Positions 1-14,167 are shown, counted from the first letter of the stretch. The stretch is DNA of 64,000 nucleotides from Seriola aureovittata (GCF_021018895.1 NC_079373.1:27373875-27437874), one strand, 5' to 3'. Numbers and translations are program-made. Notes: a model not told the origin generated them from the sequence alone.

Positions 1-270
1 CTTTTACAACACCGCTAGGATGTTTAGCATGTTTCATGCTATTATAACATTTAAATAAATCCAAATTGCCAGCTTAATTTAGTCTCCATCCTCATACTCC
101 CTTATATGACTAGTTGTCTTAATCAATGATGTATAAGTTATAGAACAACATAAGGCAGTAGGAGGAATCTGAACGGTTGTCCGATAATGGAACCATCTTT
201 GACAGGGAGGTTGAAAGCGCCGCATCGGTAATTGTCCATCACACGACGAATAGGACGTTAGGTCAACAGT

Positions 271-279
271 TATATAAAG
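271..279 (+). promoter_or_regulatory. Candidate TATA-like box near the possible znf609 promoter
   Basis: TATATAAAG lies in the most CpG-rich part of the first 17 kb (about 210-490), followed by GAGCGCCGG and several CG dinucleotides. It is in the right orientation for a znf609 first exon in the first 700 bases. No conserved coding sequence is present, and a first-exon donor cannot be fixed. The true promoter could also lie left of the window. Confidence 0.25.
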
Positions 280-3219
280 GATCTGAGCGCCGGTGTACGT
301 TGGGGGTTAAAGCCGGCTTGAGCTATTGAATCTCCACTTTAAATGAGGGTGTAGTTCCACTAAAATGGTTCATTTATTGTACAGTTGCGCGGAAAATACA
401 ACATTTCTCCCCGCTCTAGCGAAGCAGCACCGCGTCCGATAATGGATCTCTTTAGCCTCGTAGCGGGCCACGACGGGCCTCGGACTAGCTGCACAACTTG
501 TGCTTAATTCCTGCATATTATTCGACTCTTGTCTCTTAAGTTGGTGTTGGTGTGTGTGTGTGTGAGTGTGTGTTGTGTGGTTTTTTTTTGTGAGCCACTA
601 TCGGTGTGCGTGTTAGCTTTGCGCTAAAGGGCAGTGAGATCCAGGGCCGACCGCTAAGCTAGCCCTCCGATTAATTCAGCTAACGGTAGCAAAGTTAGTC
701 AGTTCCGTGGTGACTGGTGTGTTTGCAATAATTTACTGTTACTTTACATGTGCCATTAGCCTGAGTGACCCCCCCCCCTGTCCCGTTATTAGCATTTTAA
801 GCACCGCTTTTGTTTACTGCCCCACCACCACCACCCAAACAGGCAACCCTCCACAAACCAGTAACGTGGCTAACAGGCTAGCTACATGATATTAATATCC
901 CCTGAGCTGGGATACCGGGCTCAACTTTATTTCTAACTTTGACCACAATGCATACAAAAGTAAAGGTGTTGTTGCTGTTAGCATAAACAAGCTACTAGTA
1001 CTATGATTCAATACTATGTTAGTACAATTGCATAACATTAGCTACTGATTGACGGCCTGTAACATCAGGTACTAGGTTTAACTACTGTGAAGAGAAATGT
1101 CTCACAGTAGAAATAGTTTGGTTTAAAGGTATTCAAGTCACAATGCAAATGTGTGTGATGGTCATTTAACCTAAAGTAAGATTTAATTTTTTATCCTTTT
1201 ATCCTCCATGTTTTATTTCCATTAACACTCACTTGTTAAACTCAGAAGCAGCAGAGAGGATTATATCTGTGAATGAACTCAACACAATAGACAATGCATG
1301 TTTATCTTTCTAGTAAATCCACTGAAGCATACAGGCTCTGGGTTCATCTGGAGGGAGGTGTGTGTTGTGTCCTGACAGTCGTTTAACTCGTTCTGACTTT
1401 CACTAAATGATGTGTCCTCTTTGTGCACCGGTGAATTTGTGGTCTTGAGAATGAAGATGTCAGGATTTGGATGTGGAAATGTCCTCAAATACAGTGTCAA
1501 TAGGGTTTTTTGTTTGCTTTTTTTCATTGATACACATTCTCTGACAGTGGTAATTGTGGGAATGCGTGAAAAAGCAGAGTAAGAAGAAATATGAATAGTG
1601 GTGAAAACAGTTTGGAGAGTAACAGCTGTGCCGCTTGTGGAGGATGAAAGGAAACTGAATATTTTGAAACGTTTTTTTTCTGCACTAACTACTGAAAAAA
1701 TGTAAACAAAGGCAGTGAACCACAAAAGAGAAGGACGTTTTCTGAGAGTGCCCTCGGTTGGTTTTCTGACTGAAGTAACACGGACTGTAAAGGAGAACAT
1801 CAGAATATAAAGAAATCATCCAGAGACATTCCAGATTATCCTGGAGATTAAGAAGCGTATTCTTTGTGATGCTAACAATCATTTCCATCATTGATGAATC
1901 TGCTGATTGTTTTCTTGAGCTTTTTTGGTTAAAGGTTGGTTGTGACTACAAGTGTCCACAAACACACAGACCTGTCAGTGTACTGCAGTGTTCGGCTAAT
2001 AACCATTGACAGTGATTTAAAGCACAACGTGGTGTCATGATGTTTCACTGCAGAGATCATTTGACTAACGTGTGATTTGTCTATTGAAATTTGAAAGACT
2101 CACAGGCTGATTTTAAGACTGGAGAAGTGCTTTTGTTTTCACACTTGCACATGTAGTGTAAGTTTACTTGATGTTGCATCACCGAAGCAGAGGTGTCTTC
2201 TTCGTTTCCTGCAGACCTTTGAACAGTGAACTCCTCTGATCTCAGGCCGTTCAGCCTTTTGCCAGTTGACGGTTTGTTGAAATAACGGCACGTGTGTTCA
2301 CATTGCTTTAGAAAAGCTCATAACTCTTTGTGCTTTGGCACAAAATGCTCCACCTCTTCAAAACTAAAGGCTTGTCATGACGAAGCACAACGAGGCGAAT
2401 AAATCCAGCACAGGTTTGATTCCTGCTTTGGTACATATCTATTAACCCTTTTTATTTTCCTCTTATTTGCAGGGATATCTTGATATATTGTAGATTATTT
2501 TCCTGAGATATTGCATTTGTTGCAAAATCACACGTTGTGATACTATTGTGCCATTTTAATAGACTTTTTCGTGGAGGTTATTTATCTATAAGGACAGCCT
2601 CTAAGTATTAAGTATTTATGCAGACTACATTATGTCAGTTGACTGTCTTACACTTGTTGAGTGGATAAGAGACGACAGTCCACAGAAATGAACAAGCGCC
2701 TGATAAGCCCTCACACCAGTGAAGTTCACAGTAATACCTGTGGACACATAAAACGGCAGCGTGTGATTATCTGCAGCCCAGAGCAGACCTCTGTAGTTAT
2801 GTGACGGTCGGGTTGACATCGGGCTCACTGAGCCGGTCTGCCCACAGGAAGCTGAAATGAGCTGATGTGTCTGCTCCTCCCTGGAGGCCGGTCAGACAGG
2901 AAGAGGAGCCGAGGGCTGCGTGACCTGCCGTCACCCCGACCGTCCCGCCCGCCCCTCTGCCGCATGAACAGCCCTGGAGGTCGCTCAGTGACGGCTGAAG
3001 TGTTGAGTGACTCAGTGGAGTTACCTGAGCTGATGGACAACATCTGGGACGTCCAGTTTCAAGTTCGGTTTCAGCTGCATTTTTAATTTTTAAAAATATA
3101 TTTCTAATAAAGCTGCACGATATGCAAAAAAAGTCTTTGTGATTATTTTGGCAGATGTTTCCATGTGAGTCACCATTTCAGTTGGAATGCTCATATTTGC
3201 ATTTTGCTTCGCTGAAAAA

Positions 3220-3440
3220 ATCTAAAAATGATGATGTGATTTTTGTTCCTTTTACTTCTGGAGAATGTGATGTGTAGGTCGGAGGGTCTCTGTGGCAACA
3301 CAACACTGATGGTGCTAACAGTGCACAACACTGTGACACGTTTTAGCTTTATCAAAGAAAACTGCTGCTCCGGTGATTTGGATACTGCACTTGGTCATGT
3401 TGCATTTTCAATTTGTTTTCGATTCATTTTGCATTTCTAG
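3220..3440 (+). repeat. Dispersed repeat (copy 1; copy 2 at about 40475-40700)
   Basis: Both copies share, in order, aaaaatgatga, gtgatttttgtt, tgtaggtcgg, actgatggtgctaaca, tgtgacac, catttta/cgtttta, aagaaaactgc and ttgcacttgg. The second copy continues from a repeat starting at about 40047, so both are probably parts of one fish transposon family. Confidence 0.6.
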
Positions 3441-5275
3441 TATGAATAGATGCTTTCGCGTAAGGCTGCAGCCGAGTATTGTTTTTTGACTAATCTGCAG
3501 ATTATTTAGTCAGTTAATGATTGAGTCTGCGCTGCAGCCTTTATCTTGAGATATAAATGAGCTGTGGGACTTTCAGGCAACGTACACACCGCTACGTTTT
3601 AGTAGCAAAAGAGTTGAGTTTTAGAAGGATGTGTGTGGACGAAGCCTCAGGAAGTGGAGCCTTTGCCAGATTTTAAACACAGACTTTTATTAACTAAACT
3701 GACCATTAAAACCTCAAAGCTGAACTTATTTCATGGATATAAGTATCTTCAGTCTCTGAACAGCCGTCCAGGCGCTGGTGTAACAGAAACAGAGTTGTAC
3801 TCAGTTTAAACACCTTCTGTATCTTGAACTGTGTCTGAGCTTCTTCTGTTCTGGTCGCGTTCGTCTGTGTGACCAGCAGTTAAACAGGTGGAGATAAGGC
3901 AGCTCCACAGAAAACACTGGGGTCCTCTGCCGTTGAGGTCAGTTGAACCACCTACTGCAAAGACAGTGTGATAATTTATGTTTGACTGAGACACAGGCCT
4001 GTTGACTAGAGGGACGGAGAGAGATAAAGGCCTGGGCGGTGCAGATCTCTGGGTGTTGACTGCAGTTTAGCTGCTGCTCCTGCGTCTGAACACAGACTGA
4101 ACCCTTCAACAGCGATCAATGACTCCTGTCAATCACCTCCTGATACAGAAACGTCCTCTTAATGATTTCACACAATAAAAATAGAAGTTACACGTTTGAT
4201 CAGCATCATATTATTGAAGAACAGAGCAACATGAGCCAGCACAGCGGAAAGATGAGTTACATCGTGGAAATCAGAGGTGAAACCTTTGTTCAAACGGTTA
4301 ATTGATAAATTTGCCAAATCAAAAGAAAATAAACCAATATCTATTTCGATAGTCAGTTAATAGTTGAGTCAATTTCCTGTAAACAAACCAAATATTTGCT
4401 GATTCCAGCCTCTTACATGTGATGATAAGCTGAAGCGGAATGTTTTCGGACTGTTGGTCGGAACAGAACAAGCTATTTGTGGCTTTTGGCTGATTTTAAA
4501 TGATTTTCTGACATTTTACAAAACAGAATCAGAAAGATAATCAGCTGATTATTCGTAGTCTCCGCCCCGGTGGAAACAAACGTCAGGTTTTCATTCAGAT
4601 TTTCTAAAAGTTCTGGGAAAGTCTGTGAATCTATTTACAGCTCAACTGGCATCAGAAACATTCTGTTTAACGCAGGGCTGAAACTAAAGGCTCAAACAGT
4701 AATTGAAATATTATTTAAATCACAATACGACCAAGTGAAATATCCAAATTGTAAGAGCAGCAGTTTTTGTGTTGATAAAAGATCAAATGTGTGACGCCTC
4801 AGCCTTCAGATCATATTCTCCACATAAATGAACAGGACTGTTGGTGCAAAAATCACATCATAATTTCTAAAAACATTTCAGTCAAAATAAAATCATTCCA
4901 ACTGAAATATCTCCCAGAATAATCATAATATGATTTGTTTTGCAATTATGTGAATAATCAATTGACTTGTTATTTGGATTGGTTTTATCTCTGTTTGGTA
5001 TTTTCTATATTAACTTATTTATGTTTTGTATTTGATTTGATTTAACTTCTTGTTGGATGCCTATAATTAAATTTTCTTCACTGGTCCTGAAGTGTTTCCA
5101 TATGAACTATTATGACTTATCAGATTCATTGTTTCTGTTTGTAGCCGAGTCTCACAGAAGTAGTTGTAGTAGTTAAAGTAGTAAGATTAAAAAAGAAATA
5201 TTAATCAATAATTAATCAAACAACAAAAAAATCCCTCATCATGTTTTAATGTAAACAGGATCCTTAGAAATCAGT

Positions 5276-5285
5276 CTGTGTGTGT

Positions 5286-5324
<39 letters not shown>

Positions 5325-5337
5325 TGTGTGTGTGTGT
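5276..5337 (+). repeat. (TG)n microsatellite with TCTG interruptions
   Basis: This is an almost pure TG dinucleotide run with single C substitutions. Confidence 0.95.
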
Positions 5338-6254
5338 GAACAGCATGTGCACTGTTAGCGGTGTGTTGCCGTGTTGTGATGCTGTTAAACTTCTGCAGTG
5401 TTCAGCTCAGAGCAGCTGACGGAGCCACACACCTGCTGGTGGATGGATGGAGTCGTCCTGATGGATGCAGGCGGTGCACGGCCGCTGATACGAGCTCTTC
5501 GCTCACTCACTGTTCATGCTGTAGATCACAGACAGAGAGCAACAGACCGGCTGCACGCGTCTTCATATTTTGTTTGTATACCATTAATCTGTGCCTCCTG
5601 CAACAGTGTTTTATGAGCCTGCTCCGCTGACCGGTGCTGAACATGTAGTGAACAAGGATCTGCAGTGTTGTGTGTCTAATTGTGAATTCGCACCATGTTG
5701 GCAGGAAAAGAGAAACCTTCTTTATCCCAAGGATTCATGCATTATTCCAACACCGTTACCCCAGCTGATCGCCCTGTAGTCTCACATTCAACAGCAAACC
5801 AGGTAGAGACAGAAAGTCTGGCTGAATCTGTCCCGTCTTTGTGTTTGAAAATGTCTTTGTAGCCATTTTCAAATGTTGACGTGTCTTTTCTCACCATGTG
5901 GGAAAGATCGTAGCCGTCACAAGATTCTGATGTCGTAACCAAAACCAGGACACAGACGAGTGGTTTCCTCCCTCTCAGCTGATCGCACCTCCGCCTGCGT
6001 CTGTACGATGTGACGTGAAGGCAGCGACATGTCGCTTCACTTTAGCCACTGATTTTTTTTGTTTTCTGCCGTTCTGCTTTTGTCTGATGGTTGATGGCAG
6101 AGAGTCGAAGTAAATATATAGAGAAAAAGGTCAGGGGATGACCAGCTCTTTGCTCTTTGATGGTTTTCAGTTCACAGCTGCTGCGGCTGCTAATGTTCAG
6201 GCCCCTGGCGTTTAAAGCTGCAGTTTGTCAGTGACAGTGAAGTTCAGGCAAATT

Positions 6255-6556
6255 GTTTAAACCAGTGGTTCCCAATCTTTGGGCCACGAAGGTGTTGCAA
6301 GTGGGCCGAGAAAATCATTTGCCAAATCGTTCAATTTTGGTGAAAAGACAAATGTTTTTAAATGAAATTATCTTTAACAACGTTAAACTTGCTAAAATCT
6401 AAAACAATGTTGGGAACTTGTATGTATGAGCCGGACCACATCGTAAACTTGTGCTCTGAGAAGGTGGATTATTTGTCCTCCATGTTGTCAGGCGTGGGAT
6501 GTGAGTTTTTCCAGTGAACCATGAGTTGGAAAAGGTTGGGAACCACTGGTTTATAC
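6255..6556. mobile_element. Complete hAT-type MITE with 8-bp target duplication
   Basis: The element spans 6263-6548 (286 bp). Its ends are inverted repeats: CAGTGGTTCCCAATCTTT on the left and, read in reverse complement, CAGTGGTTCCCAACCTTT on the right (17 of 18 match). It is flanked by GTTTAAAC (6255-6262) and GTTTATAC (6549-6556), an 8-bp duplication with one mismatch, as expected for hAT. The interior has no transposase frame. Confidence 0.88.
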
Positions 6557-7112
6557 CAACTGTAAGTCGCAGCCTGGTTCATCACTCTTTACCGTCCCCT
6601 GGAAACACTTCCTGTTGTGTTGTGAGTCTTCAGATGTTTTCTGACGTTGTTCGTGTTTTGTCTGTCTTGTTGAGAACAGCTGTATTAGATTGACTATGGC
6701 TGGGTAAAACCCCCCACCCCCACTCTGCTGAAACTCACTGGACACTCTGATAACTGTGATGCCATTGAGATGAGGTGTTTTGGAGCCAGCAGACAGAGAG
6801 GACCAGACTCCAGCAGCAGAAAACACCAGGACAGAGAACAGCTTCACGGTCTGGGTTCTGTTTCAGGCTGCACTCAGCGGCTCCAGGCCTTTTTCTTATT
6901 ACAGATCTCATTGTGCTGCCGCTGGAGTTTGCGGGTTGTTGTTTTTATGCCTGTCGAGGATTTTACATTTCAAGGCGTCAGTTGTTCCTGTGGTTGGCGG
7001 AGACGATGAAGACGTGGTTATCACGTGGAGCTGCTCGGCCTGAAGAGTGATGTTGTACAAGAACCATGACACAGTTGTATAAAACTGTACAGTGCATGAG
7101 CTCATCATCATG

Positions 7113-7330
7113 TTTTCAGGTCTCTGTAACACCTCGAGGGAATTCCTTCAAACTCAGTATGAACGTTCATGGACTCGAAGAGGAACTGATTGGATTTTGA
7201 AATGAACATGGGTGCTGTTGGCGGGAAGCATCCTGCATTATTCGGCGGAGTTGTGGCTTCAGTTTGGTGATTTACTGACAGCTGCTCACAGGCTGATGCA
7301 GGAGTCTGGTATTTCTGCCTTTGGTAGTTT
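7113..7330 (+). repeat. Dispersed fish repeat, family A, copy 1
   Basis: It shares gttttcaggt, gtaacacct, aattccttcaaa, gtgctgttggcggga and gtgatttactgacagct with the copy at 7677-7930. The family signature is tttcagg...catggacacgatatctc...aacaccttga...ttcttcaaa. Confidence 0.7.
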
Positions 7331-7676
7331 TTTCCCCTGATATCTGCAGAGCTGTGATTATGATTTAAAAGCCTGAAAAAATATATATGAAACCAGAAGC
7401 TTCAGTGCAGCTGACAGTTTCTTCCTTATGAGGCCTGAATATCGATACTGATCTCCTGATTCACAAACTCCAGAATCCATTTGTTTCAGGTCTTTTGTTT
7501 ACAATTGGATTCTTGGTGATTCAGATTTCTTCTTCATCTATCCACAGAGCAACACAGTTTAACTGTCCAATGCATGTAAAATGCACATTATCGCCTCAAC
7601 TGTAAAAATATTTCCTGGTTATAAAACTGGACAAAAGATCAAAACATCTTTTTTTATTCCTTTGCTGGTGCCATTT

Positions 7677-7930
7677 TGTTTTCAGGTTGTCTGTCCGTCC
7701 CATTCTCATGGACACGATATCTCCGTAACACCTTGAACTTCTTCAAACGTGGTACAAACGTTCACTTGGACCGGAGGATTTGCTGATTAGATTTTGAAGT
7801 AAATGTCGGTGCTGTTGGCGGGAAACATCCTGCACTGGTGTTTTCGTTGGCGTTGTGGCTGCGGTCGGCCTTTACAGGGCTTTAGATTGGTGATTTACTG
7901 ACAGCTACACACTGCTGCATCAGTCTTTTA
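7677..7930 (+). repeat. Dispersed fish repeat, family A, copy 2
   Basis: It carries the family signature ttgttttcaggttgtctgtc, catggacacgatatctc, acaccttgaacttcttcaaa. Its 3' half duplicates 7190-7320, so the two copies may come from a local duplication. Confidence 0.75.
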
Positions 7931-9634
7931 TTTTGAAGGAGCAGATCATTGATCTGAAATCAGTTGTGTTTCCAGCTGCTACAGGTGTTTCACTCGTTTT
8001 TATTACATGAAAATAATACTTAAATGAGAACAAACTCTAACCCTTCTAAAATATGATGAAGGATGAATTCTCACTGACGGAGCTGAACTGAGCTGCTGAG
8101 TCAGAGTCCCAGTCCGCAGTGACGCTGGTGTAGAGGCGAGCTGCAGTTCTGTGGACGTTCCCAGAGGAATCAGACAGTCCAGAGATCGCTGACTGATCAG
8201 TCTGGATTTCTGCTGCAGTTCACGAAGCTGAAAGTCACCTCGCATTTCCAGACATCAGTGTTGATGACTGTTGATGACGAGCGTTCACTGTTTCCATTAA
8301 GCTTCTCCACATATTAAAAATTAAAATTTTCCAAATCTGTAATTGCAGTGTTGCTAATATATTTTTCTATTTTCCTGCAAACTGATAATAAAGCTCATGT
8401 GTTTAGGATTCAGAGAGGTCGTCTGATATCTGATCGTTTCTAAATTAAAACCATATCCTGATTAAACTGAACAAAAATCAGGATTAGTTCAGGCAGAAAC
8501 ATGTGTTCACTTCTGATTAATTCATGAGCTCTGTCCACAGAGTGGTCAGTATCAGACACTGACCGGTGAACACAGAGGGACAATAACAACCAGTCTGACC
8601 TCAGACGGACGGGGACAGACGGACCACTTCCTCTAGGAGAAACTGATTCGATCAGAAACACACTCTCTCCGGCAGCTTCGTCTCAGCGTCTAATTTCAAA
8701 CCAAAGCCTAAAGACGTCAAACAGACACCTGAGCTGACGTGACGTTGACATCTCACTCTGCTGCTTTGTTGTATCACACTGATTTCCTGACATGGCGCTA
8801 ACACGTTTGTCTTGTTTTGACAAAGCTTTTAATTCAAGGTTGAACTTTATGTTCCCAAAGTGAAAGTAACAGTTTTTACAGCAAAGTTAAAAAAAACAGA
8901 AGAGTTTAGTGTTTTCTTTTTTTTGTTTGAAGCTCAGAGTGTTGAAGAATCCAGCTTTTCTGAATTATGATTCAGAATCTGTGATATTTGCCTGTAATGT
9001 TTATTCCTTTACTCGCAGTCTCAGTCTCCACAGATACTTGAAGTCACTGTTAAATCCTCGTCGTCTTTGATGAAAACCACGCAGACATATTTATTGCTGA
9101 GTGTAAAACCATGAAGGTGGGATTTAATATTTATAGTCTCGTCATTTTTCTTCGAGTGCCTCAGCTGTTTATCTTCTTATTTTGGATCGTCTCCTCCAGC
9201 TCCGCTCGCTCTCAAGCTAAAAGAGTCTTTTGCAGCTCGGGAACGTTTTGGCAGCCTGAAGAAATGTTAAACAGAAGAAACACTCAGCGCGTCTCCCCTG
9301 CAGGTCACAGCCAGCAGACGTCATCTGGAGACGGCGTGTAAACATCCAACAGGCGGCTGAAGTAGTGAAAGTGGTTAGTGGATTATGGGATTTACAACCC
9401 ACTAAAAACTAAAGTTAAAAGTAGTTCAGGGTTAGAATGAACTGGATCATTTAGCAAACCAGCCACAGACGGGCTGGGTCAGAGGTTGTCCTGGCAACAG
9501 CTGATCCAGTTATGGTGTCTTAACCAACACAATGAACATTTCCACCCACCAAGGCAACAGCGTCATATAAGTACAACACATGGCTTGGAAAATGTGAGTC
9601 GTAGAAAGTGTAAATGATGCACTTCTGTGTATGA

Positions 9635-9810
9635 CAGTGTTTTCCAACCTGGGGTCGGCAAATCTGAAGGGTCATAAGATGATTCATGGGAGAAGAAAGA
9701 AGTTGTGATTCAAAGATTTGTAGTAACTATTTTTTTGTGACCTAGGGAAAGTCACTCTTTGTTGAAAGTGCTCACTACTCGTAGACATCTGAAGGGGTCA
9801 AAGGTCAAAT
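9635..9810 (+). mobile_element. Degraded hAT-like element end
   Basis: It begins CAGTGTTTTCCAACCTGGGG, close to the hAT end consensus CAGTGGTTCCCAACCTGGGG. No matching right end or target duplication is visible. Confidence 0.4.
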
Positions 9811-12444
9811 CAGCTCCACCAGTGCTGTCAGAACAGGTGCTGTCAAAGGCAGCGTAGGCAGCTCATTTAAAGGTTCTGTAAGCGATTGTCACAGCCACTA
9901 GATGATTAGACTGGACTACCAGACCAAATCAAATGCTTCGTTTCAGTCAACAAAAAACAATCCAGAGACACCCATTAGCCAACGCTAGCATTTCCGTGAT
10001 ATGCCCCACAGCTATGCTGACAGTTAGCCAGCTAGCGATGGCAGCATTTGCTGATCACATTCATAATATGGGTAACAGGAGGTTAGCTAACGTTATCTCT
10101 TAGACCACTATTGGCTCCTTGGTCAGACCGGGAAAGAATTTCAGCCTTGAACTGATTTGCTGGAACAGGCCACACAAATGACACTGATGGACCCTGTAAA
10201 GACTTTAAACTTTTTATAGATGTTCTGACGTTCCACCAGCTGACCAGGATTTGAGCCTGTAGTCCTCAGTTCAGTCCACCCGCGATCTGGTCTCATCTCT
10301 TTCTTTGTCCGAGGCCTTTTTAGATGAAAACGTGGTTTCTTCTTCAGTGGAGGAAATTCTGGATGGTCACTTTCACCGTTTACAGTAATTACAGAGCTGA
10401 GAGTCTGAAAATCATTTGTCTCCAGAGGCTACAGCCAGGAGAGCAGATAAATATCCAGGTTTTTGACTCAAACGTTTTTATATTTGTATTCTGATATTAG
10501 CTATGTGGTTTGGTAACACTTCAATAAATGCAGTAGAACTTGCTCAATGATTTTCTCCATGATTTCACATCACTTCAGCTAAAAGCTTGCTGAGTGGTAG
10601 CAGTGGGCAGGGAGGATCAAATGAATGTTGCCATAATGATCACAACATTAAGTCAATCAGAACGCAACAGCATTTACTAAATTGTTTAAAATTCCTTGGT
10701 CAAAAAAAGCTAAATTTAGACAAAAGCAGTTTTATAGTTTCACAAAATGAAAGTGTAGTTTCAGGTATTAATGGTCTTTTAACATCTCCTTTATTTAGGC
10801 ATCAGTACTAAGAGTCTACTCTGTCATGATGTGGTCATGTGGCCACAGTGAGTGATAACGCTGACTTACTGTCCCTCCCTGCTGAATAGTGAGGAGATTT
10901 GTGCTCTTGCATGACAGCAGGGACTATAAATACACAGACGCCTCCTGTTCTCATAGTGAACCTGCGATTTGCAAAACTCCCTCATCCGACAGTGTCACTA
11001 AACAAACAGACGTCGCTGTGAGAGCTCAGGCATTTGCCTGCAGCATCGTGTTCCATATCAGGTGTGATTTGCATCCGGCTGATTTATTTCTGTTACACAG
11101 AGATGGTTCAGTGTGCGAGTGCAGGTCTGTTGCTGAGTGTCGTGGAGATCTGAGCTCACAGCTGACGGTTCTCCTCGGCGCTGTGTGGTGGAGGTGGAGA
11201 TGACTGTGCTCGGTTTATTTAATTTTCCAGGACTTTCAGCAGCAGCTTGTCAGCATCTGAAACTGAATGGGTTTTAACTGTGCCGGTGGCCTCGTCATCA
11301 GGGCTGTCACACTAAAGGAATCCTGTCAGTGATTTAAGGTGTCTCAACAGTGCTTTTTTTATTTAGTTACTAAATTCCTCTGACAACGTCCACGCAGGTT
11401 TTAAAACCAATTGTTCGCTCGTTTTTCTTCAGTGCTGCCACTTTCTGAGGCAGAGCGCCACGTCACGCACAGTTTTCAGATCACTGCCCTTCTTGCTTTC
11501 GTGCTGGACTAGATTTCTAAATGCAAAGGGACACAGCAGGGACCTCTCCAGTCATGTTTGTGAATCAGCAATTTGCCATTTTATGACTCACTGTCCCAGT
11601 TCTTTACGCACGGTGCAATAACTCATCATGTTGGTAGAGATAGAGTCAATATGGCTGCCATCAATTTCATTCACCAGAACATGATAACAGTTGTTTTTAA
11701 AAGTATAGTAAATAAAATAAATAGTAAATGATTAATGAATAAGGACACAAACTCAGATTTTTGTTGTGGTAGTTTCTTGCTCTCCCCTATAGTTTGCTTG
11801 TATTGTAATATAGCACAACAGCCCTACTTGTTATTGAGTTGAGAAATGTTAACAACTGTTCATTCTTTCACTGCTGTTTCTTTAATCATCTGTCTTTAAT
11901 GACTCTGGCATTTGTAGAGTGAATTCCTGCCCCATCAGCGTTACACACATTTTGGTTTAGAAACCTGTCAGTGTTTCCTTTTTATATACATTTTGCAGAA
12001 GGACTGAAATGTCATGAAGGTGCAGTTACATGACTGCAGAAGGCTTTTAATTTGAAAAGATGGCTAAAGTGGAGACATGTGGCAACACCTGGCTGAGGTG
12101 AGAGAGCGAGAGAGGTTGATTTAACTAGCGATCGTAAAGTGAGATATATTTTTATGGTACAAATTGGCGTGCCACCCCTGTTGGTCTCTCTACCAGTCCT
12201 CTCTGTGTGCCTGTCATAAAGTGTGTGCATGAGAGCAGCGTGTGTGCTGGGTCTAGTCTAAAGGAACTAAAGTGAATGTCGTGTAGGAACAAAGTGAATC
12301 GTCAGGGAAACACCGCCGTTCATTCGGATATTTGTTGGTTTGAATGTGGTGAAGCTGCAGGATGTAGAGATCAGGTAAAGACTCTGTGGTTCACGTGTGT
12401 AGCTGAGATCCACACCTGTCACACCTGAAAACACACATCACGTG

Positions 12445-12755
12445 ACCATTCAGGTACACTGAGCATTTGCGAGCCGGTGTAAACAGGAAGTAGATTGTCT
12501 CCGCTGCAGTTGATTAGTCACAGGAACTGCAAAGACAGTTGTAGCATTAAAACAGAGAATGTAAGTGAACAGCTGCTGCTAGCAAAGACAACAAGGTCAG
12601 TTACACTGTCATTCATTATCATGTTGTATTCACCACTGGTAGTCCAGGCTGATGACAGCCAATCAGGAGAGACCGTGGGTGTGACCTCATCATTTACAAA
12701 GTTCTCAGTTTCTGTCCGTCCAGACTACAACACAACCCCAGAGTTTTCAAAATAA
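12445..12755 (+). mobile_element. Dispersed element, family B, forward copy
   Basis: It is homologous to the reverse complement of 15885-16297: shared cactgagcat, gtaaacaggaagtagatt, ttaaaacagagaatgtaagt, ccaggctgatgacagccaat, caggagagaccgtgggtgtg and acaacacaaccccagagttt. The two copies lie in opposite orientation about 3 kb apart. Nothing identifies a transposase. Confidence 0.75.
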
Positions 12756-14167
12756 AATGGGACCAGCAGTGTTTCCGAAAGTCTCAGTTCTGGTGCTCAT
12801 GTCAACGGGAGACGAAAACGTAGCAAAAGAGATGAGTTTTAAAACAAAAATGTAGCTGTGTGGACGTAGCCTGAGTATTTGTGTAATAATGCAGTAGTAA
12901 CTACTGAGGACGTGACACCAGTGACAGACTGGTGTACCACCCCTGGCTGTAACTAATTATCATCTTCATGAATGTAAGTCAGTAACTGTGAAAGTCAGAG
13001 CTGTTGACGATCTGGTCATCAGTTGAAAATCTGCTTCTGTCCCAGTTCAAACAGAACCAGTTTTACCCAGAGCCAGTTCACCAGCCGTCCACACAGAGCC
13101 AGCGCAGCAGCAGTCACTCAGCTGAAGCTGGCGTCTCCCCAGCCTCGTCTTCCTCCCCCCGCAGCGCAGCCTGGTGTAAATCATCAGAGGCCTGACAGCC
13201 TGTTAATATCTGGGCGAGGACTCGCTGTGACTGGGACGTGTAGTTTATAGCCAGGCAGAAGATGCTTGTGCTGGTGTTCAGGCTCGTCTGCGTTGAGTTG
13301 TGGAACGGTCCGGGCCAAGTTTCCATCAGAGCGGCCGCGATGATTTGTCCTGCTGCTGCTGGTGAAAAGCTCGGCTGGCTCGGCGTCTCAGGTCCATTTC
13401 CATATAAAGAGGCTGCGGCTGACAGCAGGGCGGGGCGCTCAGCGGAGCGGGCAGCCCGCGGTGGGTCCTGCCACTACGCTGCCTTTAATTAAGTGTGGTA
13501 TTAGAGGCAGCTGAGCAGAAAGTCTGATCTGAGAACAGCTCTGCAGTCTGGAAGCCACCAGTTAATCCACTCAGCCGTTTTAACACAAGCATCTTAGGAA
13601 TTAGTCAGAGAACCAGCAGCTCAACATGGGAACGAGACACTCAGTCGTGTTGTTCATGTACAACACGGATACAAACATCAGCTGCTGCCGGACACATTTT
13701 TCAAGCAAAAACATTCTCTGCTTCTCTGATGCTGCTTTTCTGTGTCCTAATCAATAATAATCTGAATATATTTATGTCTTGGACAAGCACTGATATTGTT
13801 ACCTTGGTGTTTAAGACATTTTGACGGCTGTTTTTCACCCTTGTGTGTCATTCTGTAGCCAAATGATTAATCAAGAAAAAATTTGGCAGATTAACCGGTA
13901 AAGAACATAATTGTTGTTAATATTAATAGTGTTAATATTAATAGTGCTGACAGCATGTCATTTGACATTTTCCAACAACATAACCTGAATAAAATTGTCC
14001 AAAATACTGAAGTTGATTCAAAAGAGGAAATCAGACATTCAGACTGTAGGCTCAGTTTTCAGCTGTCCTCCGTGCCTGAGCTGAGACACTTCGACGATTC
14101 ATCAATCAGTCAGTTGATAGAAAATCAATCAAATCAAATGTGGGAGGTCTTTTTTGTTTGTTTGTTT

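Larger units (their letters stand above)
1..6254 (+). other. Non-coding: probable znf609 upstream region or first intron
   Basis: I see no conserved exon. The first ~700 bases are CpG-richer and may hold the untranslated first exon. The rest is AT-rich, with a TG microsatellite at 5276-5337 and a dispersed repeat at 3220-3440 that recurs at about 40475-40700. Short reading frames here lack splice context and resemble no known protein. Confidence 0.6.
6557..14140 (+). other. Non-coding: probable znf609 intron 1, middle part
   Basis: I see no supportable exon. Besides the repeats listed separately, this is ordinary AT-rich intron-like sequence. Reading frames of 60-150 codons here have no family resemblance. 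Confidence 0.6.

Noticed and set aside
707..889. 60-codon frame near the possible znf609 promoter
   Set aside because: Low-complexity Pro/Thr sequence with no homology; probably leader or intron.
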